A stretch of DNA of 6,528 bases from Chitinophagales bacterium (lineage in GTDB: Bacteria > Bacteroidota > Bacteroidia > Chitinophagales > UBA10324). The position numbers and the translations under genes are program-made. The notes below the pieces were generated by a model. The model was given only the letters and a program-made list of their open reading frames with translations, ran no database searches and was not told where the DNA came from. The DNA is taken from the NCBI GenBank assembly GCA_013695775.1, contig JACCZV010000132.1, positions 1-6,528 on the forward strand, given 5' to 3'. Positions 1 to 6,515 of this stretch are shown here, piece after piece (the stretch's first letter is position 1; every line of letters starts with the position of its first letter).

Positions 1-324
1 CCCGTGAACCATAACACGCAACAGTTCATTTAAAAATGGTGTTTGGAATTTAAAAGTATTTTCCCGGATTCTGTCAATGCTGATGTATATCTCTGCAACA
101 ATTTTGTTGTCGTGGGAATCATCAAAAGTAATTACATCAGTATATACGTTGTGGTGTAAAAACTTTTTATTCAATAGCCGGAGATAATTGTCATCGCAAA
201 ACACGTATGAAATATCTTTAATTTCTTTTTGTTCCTGGTAAGCTACCAGCAATATCCAGTCAATTAGATTTTTCTTTTTCGGGGAAGGAAATTTAGAAGT
301 TTGCAGATGAAAGCTGACAGCCAT
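1..324 (-). CDS. ybeY: Endoribonuclease YbeY (rRNA maturation), N-terminal 108 residues, cut by window edge
   Basis: YbeY is a cytoplasmic zinc-dependent endoribonuclease that takes part in 16S rRNA 3'-end maturation and 70S quality control. The visible 108 codons begin MAVSFHLQ and run in frame to the window edge. Family landmarks seen on translation are DDNYLLRLLNKKFLHH (about residues 45-60), then YTDVITFD, the strand EIYISIDRIRE, and NELLRVMVHG at the edge. H107-G108 is the first part of the HGxLHxxGxxH zinc motif; the other two histidines lie outside the window. The ATG at 324-322 shares its A with the TGA stop of the upstream gene (TGATG), so translation is probably coupled. No Shine-Dalgarno is visible. 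Apart from being cut, the gene looks intact. Identification is by motif and order of conserved blocks and is strong. Confidence 0.93.
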   Translation of the reverse strand, partial: MAVSFHLQTSKFPSPKKKNLIDWILLVAYQEQKEIKDISYVFCDDNYLRLLNKKFLHHNVYTDVITFDDSHDNKIVAEIYISIDRIRENTFKFQTPFLNELLRVMVHG

Positions 325-737
325 CAATTAAGGAAGAATGATATTGAAATGATCCGGCCACCTTCCAGAAATTCTATCCGATCTGCAAGATTTTTCATCA
401 GAAATATCCCTCGTCCAGTGGGTTTGTCAAGATTTTCAAGTGAGGTGGGATCGCGAATTGAACCTTCATTAAAGCCCTTACCCTCGTCTTCAATAAAGAA
501 ACCAATCTCATTGTCGCTGACCTCGATTTTTAACTTTACTATTTTATTAGGGTTAGATTTATTGCCATGAATAATTGCATTGTTAAACGCTTCGCTAAGA
601 GAAACTAAGATATTAGCCTCTAGCTCATCGTTAAGATTAAGTTCCGAGCGAAGGTTTTCTACAAGAGCCTCAATAAGATTGATGTTTTCAGGATATGAAG
701 CAAACTTCATTTCCCTAAGCAACGGCGATTTCGTCAT
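324..737 (-). CDS. RsbW/SpoIIAB-like ATP-binding protein (anti-sigma regulatory factor type, HATPase_c_2)
   Basis: This is a 137-residue single-domain protein of the GHKL ATPase fold. Motifs are in the expected order: an N box EAFNNAIIHGN at residues 49-59 (catalytic-type Glu49, Mg-binding Asn53), a G1 box DEGKGF at 84-89, and a G2 box GRGIFLM at 108-114. Length and layout match RsbW/SpoIIAB kinases, which phosphorylate STAS antagonists and sequester sigma factors. No STAS protein, PP2C phosphatase or sigma factor is in this window, so the partner is unknown and the regulatory role is inferred. The ATG at 737-735 is preferred; an in-frame TTG two codons earlier is also possible. It starts 17 nt after the stop of the giant membrane-protein gene and overlaps ybeY by one base, so it sits inside an operon. 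Family assignment is strong; function is less sure. Confidence 0.9.
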   Translation of the reverse strand: MTKSPLLREMKFASYPENINLIEALVENLRSELNLNDELEANILVSLSEAFNNAIIHGNKSNPNKIVKLKIEVSDNEIGFFIEDEGKGFNEGSIRDPTSLENLDKPTGRGIFLMKNLADRIEFLEGGRIISISFFLN

Positions 738-753
738 ATGCAATAAGAAGGAT

Positions 754-3700
754 TTATTGCTGGAGAGACTTGAAGTATTCTTCTACCAAATCGCGATAGA
801 AAGGTTTCAAATTGGGAGGAACAGTTTTATACAGTTCCAGTTCGGCCTGCTTCTTTTTTAGGTACTCTTCAATTTCGGGAGGTAATTGTTTCATCATATC
901 CTTAGCAGAGTTAGATTCCCGCTTGTTATCAGTCTCCCTCTCGCGCTCTGAATTTTCAGCTTCAAGCAATCTCGTCAAAATCTCCTGTTGGCGCTTAAGC
1001 ATTTCATTCGTAATCTGTTTATTTACAAGTTCGGTCTCAGTTTTTTCCATTTCTTTCTGTATTTGATCCAGGTTTCCGGGGCCATTCTTACCCTCGTTGC
1101 CAAGCTCCTCATTCATCTTTTGAATTGCTTCCCGAATGGCGGCCTGCCGGGCAGCCATCTGTGCAAGTTCTTTACTCATTCCACCTTCGCCTTTTGAAAT
1201 TTTTCCATCCTTCATTTTTTGGCTGAATTCACTGATCTGGTCATTTAGTTGCTGCTGCATTTGTTTCATAGATTGCATCCCAGGTTTTTTACCACCAGGT
1301 TTCTGACACATTTGGCTACCTGCCATTTGATTGGCCATCTGTTGCTGCATCTCTTGCATAATCTCCTGAAACATAAGTGCCAGATTATTTACTGCTGTCA
1401 TCACATATTGCTGGGCTGAGGCAGAAGCACCGGGCTGCCTTTGTTCCAGAGATTTAACTGCCTGCTCAACATTTTTGTTTATGTCTGCAACCTGCTGATT
1501 TACAAATCCCTGAATTTGAAAAACCCTTTTGCTCAACTCCTGAATGCTGTCTTCAACCATCTTAATGTCATCAATCAATTTGTATTGCTCTTTCATTAAC
1601 TGAAGGTACTGTGGATTATAGACATTCACCCCTTTGGTTTTATTCAACAGATCTTCCTGGTCAAAAGAAACCTTGATCAGATTCTCCAGAATCTGCCGTG
1701 TAGATTGCATATCCATTTCCATCTGTTGCATTTGCATTTCCTGCATTGACTGCTGCATTTGCTCAGACATCTTCTTCATTTTTTCTGCTGCATTTTTTTC
1801 ATTCTCACTGGCCTTTTTCATGTTATTTTTTTCAAGATTCTTCTCCGCATCCTCCATTTCCTGCTTCGTCTCTTGCTGCTGCTGCTCCATATCGGGCATT
1901 TCATGGGGTTGCTCAAGCTCCTGATTTAAAGAATCGAGCCCCTCCATATCTTTTTGCACCTCTTCGAATTCGTTCTTAATATCCTCCTGTTTAGAGGTTA
2001 AAGAATCTTTTTCGGCCTTTGGATTTTTCGCATTCGATGTTTTTTCAGAAAGTTCTTCCTCTTTCTCAGCGAGCTTGTCTAACTTTTCTTTTGTGTCGGT
2101 AAGCTTCTGCTCAAATTCCAACTGCTTAAATAGGGAAAGCATCCGGTCAAGTTCTTTCTCTAATTCCTGGTTTGAAAGTTTCTGATCCTGAAGTTGATCA
2201 AGGGTTTTGTCCTTATTTAGCTTTTCAAGCATCTCCTGCATTTTATCCATCAACTCTTTCATTTCCGGGCTTAACACCTGGTCAAACAATTTATCGAGTT
2301 CTTGTTGCTTTTCTTTTAGTTCAGGGGTGTATTCTTTATAGTCCGACTGATTGGAAATATTTTCCTTAAATGTCTCTTTTGCACTTTCAATTTTTCTGTT
2401 CAACTCATTTTGCCGGCTTATAAGCTCTTCAATCTTTTTTTTATCTTCCCAGGTAGGATTTTTTTTGTTAAGCAGCTCCGTCTGAAGCTTTTCAAACTCA
2501 TCTTTTAGTTTGCTTGCCTCTTTTATTGATGACTTTAAATCTTCCTTAATTTTTTCATTGTTTTGGCCGGTCTGTTTATCCATCTCGGTCTCTGTCGCCA
2601 TACTAAAAGTCATGTAGGTTGAACGGGTTGACTTGCTTCCGTTTACACCATCATTGTCCCATACTTCAAAAAAATAGATCACCTTATCCCCGGGTGAGAG
2701 GTTCAATGTATTCAAATCCCAAAACTCCGAGAATTGTGCAGTCTTGCCTCCAGAAACTTTTATAGGAATACTCTTAAAATCCTCTGTATTAACCTGATCA
2801 GCTGCACTTTCTAATTTATATTTCAAACGTGCCATACTCAACCCATAATCGTCAGAAGCCTCGCCGATAAAGTAGAGATACTTTTTATTAGTGCTATCGT
2901 TAACCTGCGAAACGGAGATTGCCGGATACCGATCGGGAATTACTGTTATGGAATAGTGCAGCGAATCTGCGTTTGGCAGATTCTCACTCGAAATAAAAAC
3001 GGTGTAAGGAGCATCGTGCTTAAAGCGTTTGGTAAAGGAATATCTATTGTTTTCTTCTTGCTTTGAAGAATAGAGGGAATCGCCAAAATGTAGATTGATG
3101 TTAGAGGTATTTTGTGAGGAAAAATGCCAACTTATGATCGTACCCTCCGGAACATTAACGTCGCCAATGTTCTGAAGCGATTCGCTATTTTTCCCCAGAT
3201 ACCTGGGATAGGTGAGATCAGTATTAAATTTTAGAATGATTGGTTTAGGTATTACCCTTAAGGTGTAATCTCTGGATCTGAAGCCTGCAGCAGAAAAATA
3301 AAATGGAATATCTTTTTGCGGTTTTACAAATCTGTAAGAGTACGCACCTGCGTTTTTCTTTATCAGGGGATAAGAGAATCCATTTATATTGATAGCGGCT
3401 TCATCAGGAAGGAGTTTGCCATTCAATTCTATATTCAAATCATAATCCTGATATTGAATGGTTTGAAGTGGGGTACTTGAGACATTGAACTGAAACGGAG
3501 CCTGACGCTCAAAATATTCATTGTGGTGAATCAGTCGAAGAGTGCCTTCTTTGATGATATCAGGTGAAGAAAACAAAATGAAAGCCAGGGCAAGAACAGG
3601 CAGAATCAAATACCTTAAATGTTTCTGATTCATTTTCAGGTTAATAGCAGCCGCAAAGGGGACGGGTTTAAGCTCGCCTAGTTTTTGGTCAATACTTGCT

Positions 3701-4101
3701 TCAATAAGTGTAGCGTCTTCGCTGTTAATTGATTGCTTTTGCTTTCTTAATTGAAGGATATTCAACAGGCGATCTTGCACCTCCTTAAAATGTGAACCGA
3801 TGATGAATGCGGCTTTTTCGTGGGATATTATTTTTCCAAGCTTATGGTAATGGAGCAAGGGCAGAAGGATCCAGCGGATGATGACAAACAATGCACCTCC
3901 TAAGAAACCAAAAAATAAGACTGATCGAATGGTAGAAGAGAAATAAATAAAATACTCCAGCACATTGATGGCGAGAAAGGCTGCCAATAGCAGGGCACTG
4001 GCATAAATGGCACCCCGAATCAGTTGGTTGATGTAAAATTTCCGGATAAACTCATCGAGTTTACGCAAAAGCAATTGATAGTTATCAGTAATTACATTCA
4101 T
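754..4101 (-). CDS. Giant membrane-anchored coiled-coil protein, DUF4175-like, function unknown
   Basis: This 1115-residue protein has no function I can assign. Three hydrophobic segments lie at about residues 28-51, 58-83 and 162-179. The N-terminus and the 84-160 loop are rich in Lys/Arg, so the positive-inside rule places everything after residue 180 in the periplasm. Residues about 180-500 are beta-rich and look like Ig-type extracytoplasmic modules. From about 501 to the end it is highly charged, with long Lys/Glu/Gln coiled-coil stretches. Two Met/Gln-rich tracts are at 778-799 and 910-952. The only cysteine I see is residue 932. Architecture and gene neighbours resemble Bacteroidota proteins labelled DUF4175; that label is from memory, not a search. 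The ATG at 4101-4099 is preferred over an in-frame TTG 11 codons upstream, which would add residues without clear function. The next gene starts 17 nt after its stop. Confidence 0.85.
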   Translation of the reverse strand: MNVITDNYQLLLRKLDEFIRKFYINQLIRGAIYASALLLAAFLAINVLEYFIYFSSTIRSVLFFGFLGGALFVIIRWILLPLLHYHKLGKIISHEKAAFIIGSHFKEVQDRLLNILQLRKQKQSINSEDATLIEASIDQKLGELKPVPFAAAINLKMNQKHLRYLILPVLALAFILFSSPDIIKEGTLRLIHHNEYFERQAPFQFNVSSTPLQTIQYQDYDLNIELNGKLLPDEAAININGFSYPLIKKNAGAYSYRFVKPQKDIPFYFSAAGFRSRDYTLRVIPKPIILKFNTDLTYPRYLGKNSESLQNIGDVNVPEGTIISWHFSSQNTSNINLHFGDSLYSSKQEENNRYSFTKRFKHDAPYTVFISSENLPNADSLHYSITVIPDRYPAISVSQVNDSTNKKYLYFIGEASDDYGLSMARLKYKLESAADQVNTEDFKSIPIKVSGGKTAQFSEFWDLNTLNLSPGDKVIYFFEVWDNDGVNGSKSTRSTYMTFSMATETEMDKQTGQNNEKIKEDLKSSIKEASKLKDEFEKLQTELLNKKNPTWEDKKKIEELISRQNELNRKIESAKETFKENISNQSDYKEYTPELKEKQQELDKLFDQVLSPEMKELMDKMQEMLEKLNKDKTLDQLQDQKLSNQELEKELDRMLSLFKQLEFEQKLTDTKEKLDKLAEKEEELSEKTSNAKNPKAEKDSLTSKQEDIKNEFEEVQKDMEGLDSLNQELEQPHEMPDMEQQQQETKQEMEDAEKNLEKNNMKKASENEKNAAEKMKKMSEQMQQSMQEMQMQQMEMDMQSTRQILENLIKVSFDQEDLLNKTKGVNVYNPQYLQLMKEQYKLIDDIKMVEDSIQELSKRVFQIQGFVNQQVADINKNVEQAVKSLEQRQPGASASAQQYVMTAVNNLALMFQEIMQEMQQQMANQMAGSQMCQKPGGKKPGMQSMKQMQQQLNDQISEFSQKMKDGKISKGEGGMSKELAQMAARQAAIREAIQKMNEELGNEGKNGPGNLDQIQKEMEKTETELVNKQITNEMLKRQQEILTRLLEAENSERERETDNKRESNSAKDMMKQLPPEIEEYLKKKQAELELYKTVPPNLKPFYRDLVEEYFKSLQQ
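778..2601 (-). other. Extended charged coiled-coil region of the giant membrane protein
   Basis: Codons from about residue 501 to near the C-terminus encode an almost continuous run of Glu, Lys, Gln, Leu and Met with very few aromatic residues or prolines, and heptad-like spacing of Leu/Met. This is typical of long helical rods. It is interrupted by a Gly/Pro/Lys-rich hinge (QKPGGKKPG, about residues 933-941) and a Gly-rich stretch around EGGMSK and NEGKNGPGN. The end turns more ordinary, with Pro and aromatic residues (PPEIEEYL, PPNLKPFYRDLVEEYF), suggesting a small C-terminal docking segment. The helical structure is inferred from composition only. Confidence 0.7.
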
Positions 4102-4252
4102 ATGGAAGTGGCCTCTGAAATAGAAAGCTGTCAAATTAGAAATTATCTACCAAAGCATCAATAGATTTCGCTGAGGATAAACTCAACAAGAGCAGAGACA
4201 AAAAATTCCACAGAGGTAATTTAATTTAAATGCTATATCATCTCGAAATAAT
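4102..4252 (-). other. 151-nt intergenic spacer between the dehydrogenase and giant-protein genes
   Basis: The spacer is AT-rich and has no convincing ORF or RNA gene. I looked for a terminator for the upstream dehydrogenase and found only a 4-bp stem (TGAG/CTCA around 4172-4186) with no following T run on the relevant strand, so termination is not supported. It is long enough for a separate promoter for the giant-protein operon. Confidence 0.6.
4132..4161 (-). promoter_or_regulatory. Weak candidate promoter for the giant-protein operon
   Basis: On the minus strand a TTG (4161-4159) is followed after 20 nt by TAATTTG (4138-4132). This resembles the Bacteroidota TTG-N(17-23)-TAnnTTTG pattern, but the -7 element is one base short of consensus. 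Transcription would begin near 4125, about 25 nt before the ATG at 4101, which is a reasonable leader length. Read-through from the dehydrogenase gene is an alternative. Confidence 0.28.
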
Positions 4253-5413
4253 TCATGAATAGATCCAAGAATCACGGGATTCAGCAGCAAAATTTTCATG
4301 TTTTCTATAGATGATCCCGCGCTCCTTCAGATATGACAAGAGAAAATGGTAACATTTCTCATCTTTCCCCAGATATTCGGGGGGAATAATTCCCTTCTTC
4401 ACATATATACCTTCAAGCAGCATTGTTGCAGCTCCCGTGCAGGTGTATCCGGTAGTGCGAGCCATGGAGGATGTTTGTGAAGCGATATCATATTCATCGA
4501 AAAGATCATACCTATAGACCTTTGATATTCCATTCTCGATTCCTTCAATTACTACACGCATAACAGTGAAATCTTTTTCATGGTTTTCATATTTCCATTT
4601 CGGAAAGAGCAATGCCGCCGCTACCTTCAGAGGACTAACCCTTATCTCACCTGCCTGTATCTCTCCTTTGCTGAAGAATCCCATGTCTCTTAATATTTCC
4701 ATCAGTTTAGCATGGCCGGGGTAACGAAGGGTTTTTTCCTTCATATTTGTTATCTCCATCGTTTTTACCAGCGATCTTAATCCGTCTGAATTGAAGGACT
4801 CCAGTGTGCCGATCTCCTCAAATTCGACTTCTTCGATTTCCGAGAGTGCGGGTTTCACTACCACTTTTCCATTTTCCACCAGACGGGCGGGTCTTGTATA
4901 TTCCTCCAGGACATCGATGGGGGAAAAAGGTGCTTTGTATTGAAATGGCATGGTTCTGCGAAAAGGGAGTCCTCCTACCAGACAAATAAATTGTGATACC
5001 TCCATTCTCTCATTATGATAACCAAGAATAATATTGTCCATGCCGGGAGCAACACCACAATCCACAACGGCTGTAACATTCTGTTCTCTCGCCAATTCAT
5101 CCAGTAAAAAGGGATCTTCAGGGAAGAATGAGATGTCTACAATATTTTTTCTATTGGAAATCACTGTACGCAGCATTTCGAACCCCATAAAACCAGGAAC
5201 CGCGCCGATCACTAAATCTGCATTTGCAATTACGGAAGTAATATGCTGAGAATTAGAAAGGTCTGCTTCCTCCGTTTCGATATTAGCGGTAAATGGTAAT
5301 AAATCTAAATTTCTCTTATTAATGTCAACACTTGTAACATTATAAAACTTTGCAAGATCAACGGCGATTGCACGGCCTACCATACCGCAGCCGAGAACAG
5401 TAATTTTTTTCAT
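4253..5413 (-). CDS. Saccharopine dehydrogenase-family oxidoreductase, lysine 6-dehydrogenase-like
   Basis: This is a 386-residue NAD(P)-dependent oxidoreductase. The N-terminal Rossmann motif is GCGMVG at residues 8-13. Asp30 at the end of the second strand (VDIN) favours NAD over NADP. Further family blocks are DCGVAPGMDN, VGGLPFRR, the PFSPIDVLEEYTRPARLVENG stretch, and LRYPGHAKLMEILRDMGF, followed by MARTTGYTCTGAA near the C-terminus. These blocks and the length match lysine 6-dehydrogenase (EC 1.4.1.18; L-lysine to piperideine-6-carboxylate) as I remember the Geobacillus enzyme. Members of the family also act on saccharopine and other amino acids, so the substrate is inferred. The enzyme is probably cytoplasmic. 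The ATG at 5413-5411 directly precedes the Rossmann strand, so the start is secure. It lies 20 nt after the lpxD-like stop at 5434 and probably shares its transcript. Confidence 0.87.
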   Translation of the reverse strand: MKKITVLGCGMVGRAIAVDLAKFYNVTSVDINKRNLDLLPFTANIETEEADLSNSQHITSVIANADLVIGAVPGFMGFEMLRTVISNRKNIVDISFFPEDPFLLDELAREQNVTAVVDCGVAPGMDNIILGYHNERMEVSQFICLVGGLPFRRTMPFQYKAPFSPIDVLEEYTRPARLVENGKVVVKPALSEIEEVEFEEIGTLESFNSDGLRSLVKTMEITNMKEKTLRYPGHAKLMEILRDMGFFSKGEIQAGEIRVSPLKVAAALLFPKWKYENHEKDFTVMRVVIEGIENGISKVYRYDLFDEYDIASQTSSMARTTGYTCTGAATMLLEGIYVKKGIIPPEYLGKDEKCYHFLLSYLKERGIIYRKHENFAAESRDSWIYS

Positions 5414-5433
5414 AAAATTATCATTGAGTCCTG

Positions 5434-6359
5434 CTATTTCTTTTCAAACAACTCCTTTAATCTCTTTACCAGAGCAATCTCCTTCATCTTCTCTTTTGCC
5501 TCCTGCACTGGTGATCCGAAATAAGTTTTTCCTCCTTTTATTGAAGAGGGAACGCCGGACTGAGCATATACAACAGCACCTTTCCCAACAACAAGATCTT
5601 TATTCACGCCAACCTGCCCCAGAGGATTACATCATCTTCAATTGTAGTTACACCTGCAACACCAACCTGGGCGGCAAACAGACAATTTCTGCCAACCACC
5701 GTATCATGACCAATGTGAACCTGATTGTCAAGCTTGGTTCCTTCTCCAATTACGGTATCGCCCGACACGCCTTTATCAATGCTGCAACTTGCGCCAATTT
5801 CTACACGATCATGAATGATCACTCTTCCGCATGAATGCATTTTTATATATCCTGAAGCATCTTTTTTAAAATAAAATGCATCACTCCCGATAACAGTATT
5901 TGCATGAATTACACAATCATTTCCAATGATGCAATGGTCATAAATACTGACGTTGGAATGGATGATACATCGTTCTCCAATAACTACATTGCTGCCTATG
6001 AAACATCCTGGCTGAATGATAGTGTCCTTACCTATTTCTGCAGATAAACTTAGGGGCTGACTCGACTTATTAAAGGGCCTGAATTGTTTAGTTAGGATAT
6101 TATATTCACTGAACGGATCTTTAGAAATTAATAGATGTTTTCCCTGGGGTGGTTCTACTTCCCTATCAATTAAAATTACTGAAGCCAAAGACCGCAGCGC
6201 TTTATCATAGTATTTAGGATGATCTACAAAAGTAAGGTCCCCATTCCTCACCATATGGATTTCATTCAGCCCCTTTAATTCATAATTCGGATCACCAATC
6301 AAGGTCGCATTAATGTAGGTATTGATGACTGATAGCTTGATGGGAGGATTTAAATCCAT
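5434..6359 (-). pseudogene. lpxD: lpxD-like UDP-3-O-acylglucosamine N-acyltransferase, interrupted by a one-base frameshift
   Basis: LpxD transfers a 3-hydroxyacyl chain from acyl-ACP to UDP-3-O-acylglucosamine in lipid A synthesis. Residues about 1-100 match the LpxD N-terminal domain (GDLTFVDHPKYYDKAL). From about 105 come left-handed beta-helix hexapeptide repeats (IGSNVVIGERCIIHSN, IGNDCVIHANTVIGSDAF, GRVIIHDRVEIGASCSIDKG). The general-base histidine of the family corresponds to His218 in NQVHIGHD. The frame from the ATG at 6359 stops at 5606-5604 after WGRLA (251 residues). One missing base in the G run at 5617-5620 would restore WGQVGVNKDLVVGKG, then AQSGVPSSIKGGKTYFGSP and an end at LKELFEKK (stop 5436-5434), giving 308 residues, a normal length. 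The tail holds the last helix coils and the C-terminal helix. It may be a sequencing error, since the downstream frame shows no decay. It could be one of two LpxD paralogues in the genome, as Bacteroidota often have. Confidence 0.9.
5604..6359 (-). CDS. lpxD: Uninterrupted 5' portion of the lpxD-like gene (251 codons, including catalytic His)
   Basis: If the frameshift is real, this is the product actually translated: the full N-terminal domain and most of the beta-helix, with His218 present, but ending in an abnormal RLA after Gly248. It would lack the last beta-helix coils and the C-terminal helix that in LpxD take part in trimer formation and acyl-carrier binding, so activity is doubtful. 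The ATG at 6359-6357 is preceded by an A/T-rich leader without Shine-Dalgarno, as usual in this phylum. Confidence 0.8.
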   Translation of the reverse strand: MDLNPPIKLSVINTYINATLIGDPNYELKGLNEIHMVRNGDLTFVDHPKYYDKALRSLASVILIDREVEPPQGKHLLISKDPFSEYNILTKQFRPFNKSSQPLSLSAEIGKDTIIQPGCFIGSNVVIGERCIIHSNVSIYDHCIIGNDCVIHANTVIGSDAFYFKKDASGYIKMHSCGRVIIHDRVEIGASCSIDKGVSGDTVIGEGTKLDNQVHIGHDTVVGRNCLFAAQVGVAGVTTIEDDVILWGRLA

Positions 6360-6393
6360 TAAATAAAGTTGTGTGGTAAAGGTAGATAGAATG

Positions 6394-6424
6394 CAAAACT
6401 AATTGTGTCTAAAGCGGTAGGCAG
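6394..6424 (-). promoter_or_regulatory. Candidate Bacteroidota-type promoter for the lpxD-like gene
   Basis: On the minus strand TAGTTTTG (6401-6394) fits the -7 consensus TAnnTTTG. Twenty nt further upstream lies CTG (6424-6422), a two-of-three match to the -33 TTG. Transcription would start near 6388, giving a leader of roughly 29 nt before the ATG at 6359. The -7 match and leader length support it; the -33 is weak. Confidence 0.45.
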
Positions 6425-6507
6425 ATAAGATAAGATGAGCAGTTAAAAAATAGATCTTGATTGGTTGTAATGCGAATAGGTATGTGCACTTCAAAATGAT
6501 TAAAATC

Positions 6508-6515
6508 TATCTTTG
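6508..6515 (+). promoter_or_regulatory. TATCTTTG -7 element pointing rightward out of the window
   Basis: This is an exact TAnnTTTG match in the very common TATCTTTG form, on the plus strand, about 13 nt from the right edge. At the expected -33 distance I see only GTG at 6484-6486, so the upstream element is poor. It would drive a gene starting beyond 6528. Confidence 0.5.

Noticed and set aside
741..743. In-frame TTG two codons upstream of the anti-sigma-like ATG as the true start
   Set aside because: An ATG follows at 737-735, no Shine-Dalgarno favours the TTG, and the two extra residues add nothing to the domain.
1873..1886. CTG trinucleotide repeat as a phase-variable microsatellite
   Set aside because: It has only about four units, encodes QQQQ in frame, and length changes would not shift the frame.
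1634..1979. Plus-strand ORFs rich in Cys, Ser and Phe opposite the giant gene
   Set aside because: They are antisense reflections of the Gln/Met/Lys/Glu-rich coding sequence (CTG/CAT/TTT complements) with no recognisable domain or start signal.
4132..4134. In-frame TTG start adding 11 residues to the giant membrane protein
   Set aside because: The ATG at 4101-4099 gives a normal amphipathic start, and the TTG falls inside the candidate -7 element.
4165..4252. Rho-independent terminator after the dehydrogenase gene
   Set aside because: Only short AT-rich or 4-bp stems are present, with no GC-rich hairpin followed by a T run in the direction of transcription.
5414..5424. Tiny upstream ORF (ATG ATA ATT TTA TGA) overlapping the dehydrogenase start as a leader peptide
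   Set aside because: At four codons in an AT-rich gap it is expected by chance, and no attenuator structure accompanies it.
5604..5625. Programmed -1 ribosomal frameshift producing full-length LpxD
   Set aside because: The site CTC TGG GGC is not a canonical X XXY YYZ slippery heptamer, no obvious downstream pseudoknot is seen, and LpxD is not known to use recoding. A mutation or read error is simpler.
5424..5834. Plus-strand 136-codon ORF over the 3' half of lpxD
   Set aside because: The opposite strand carries clear LpxD coding content on both sides of the frameshift; the plus-strand product has no family features.
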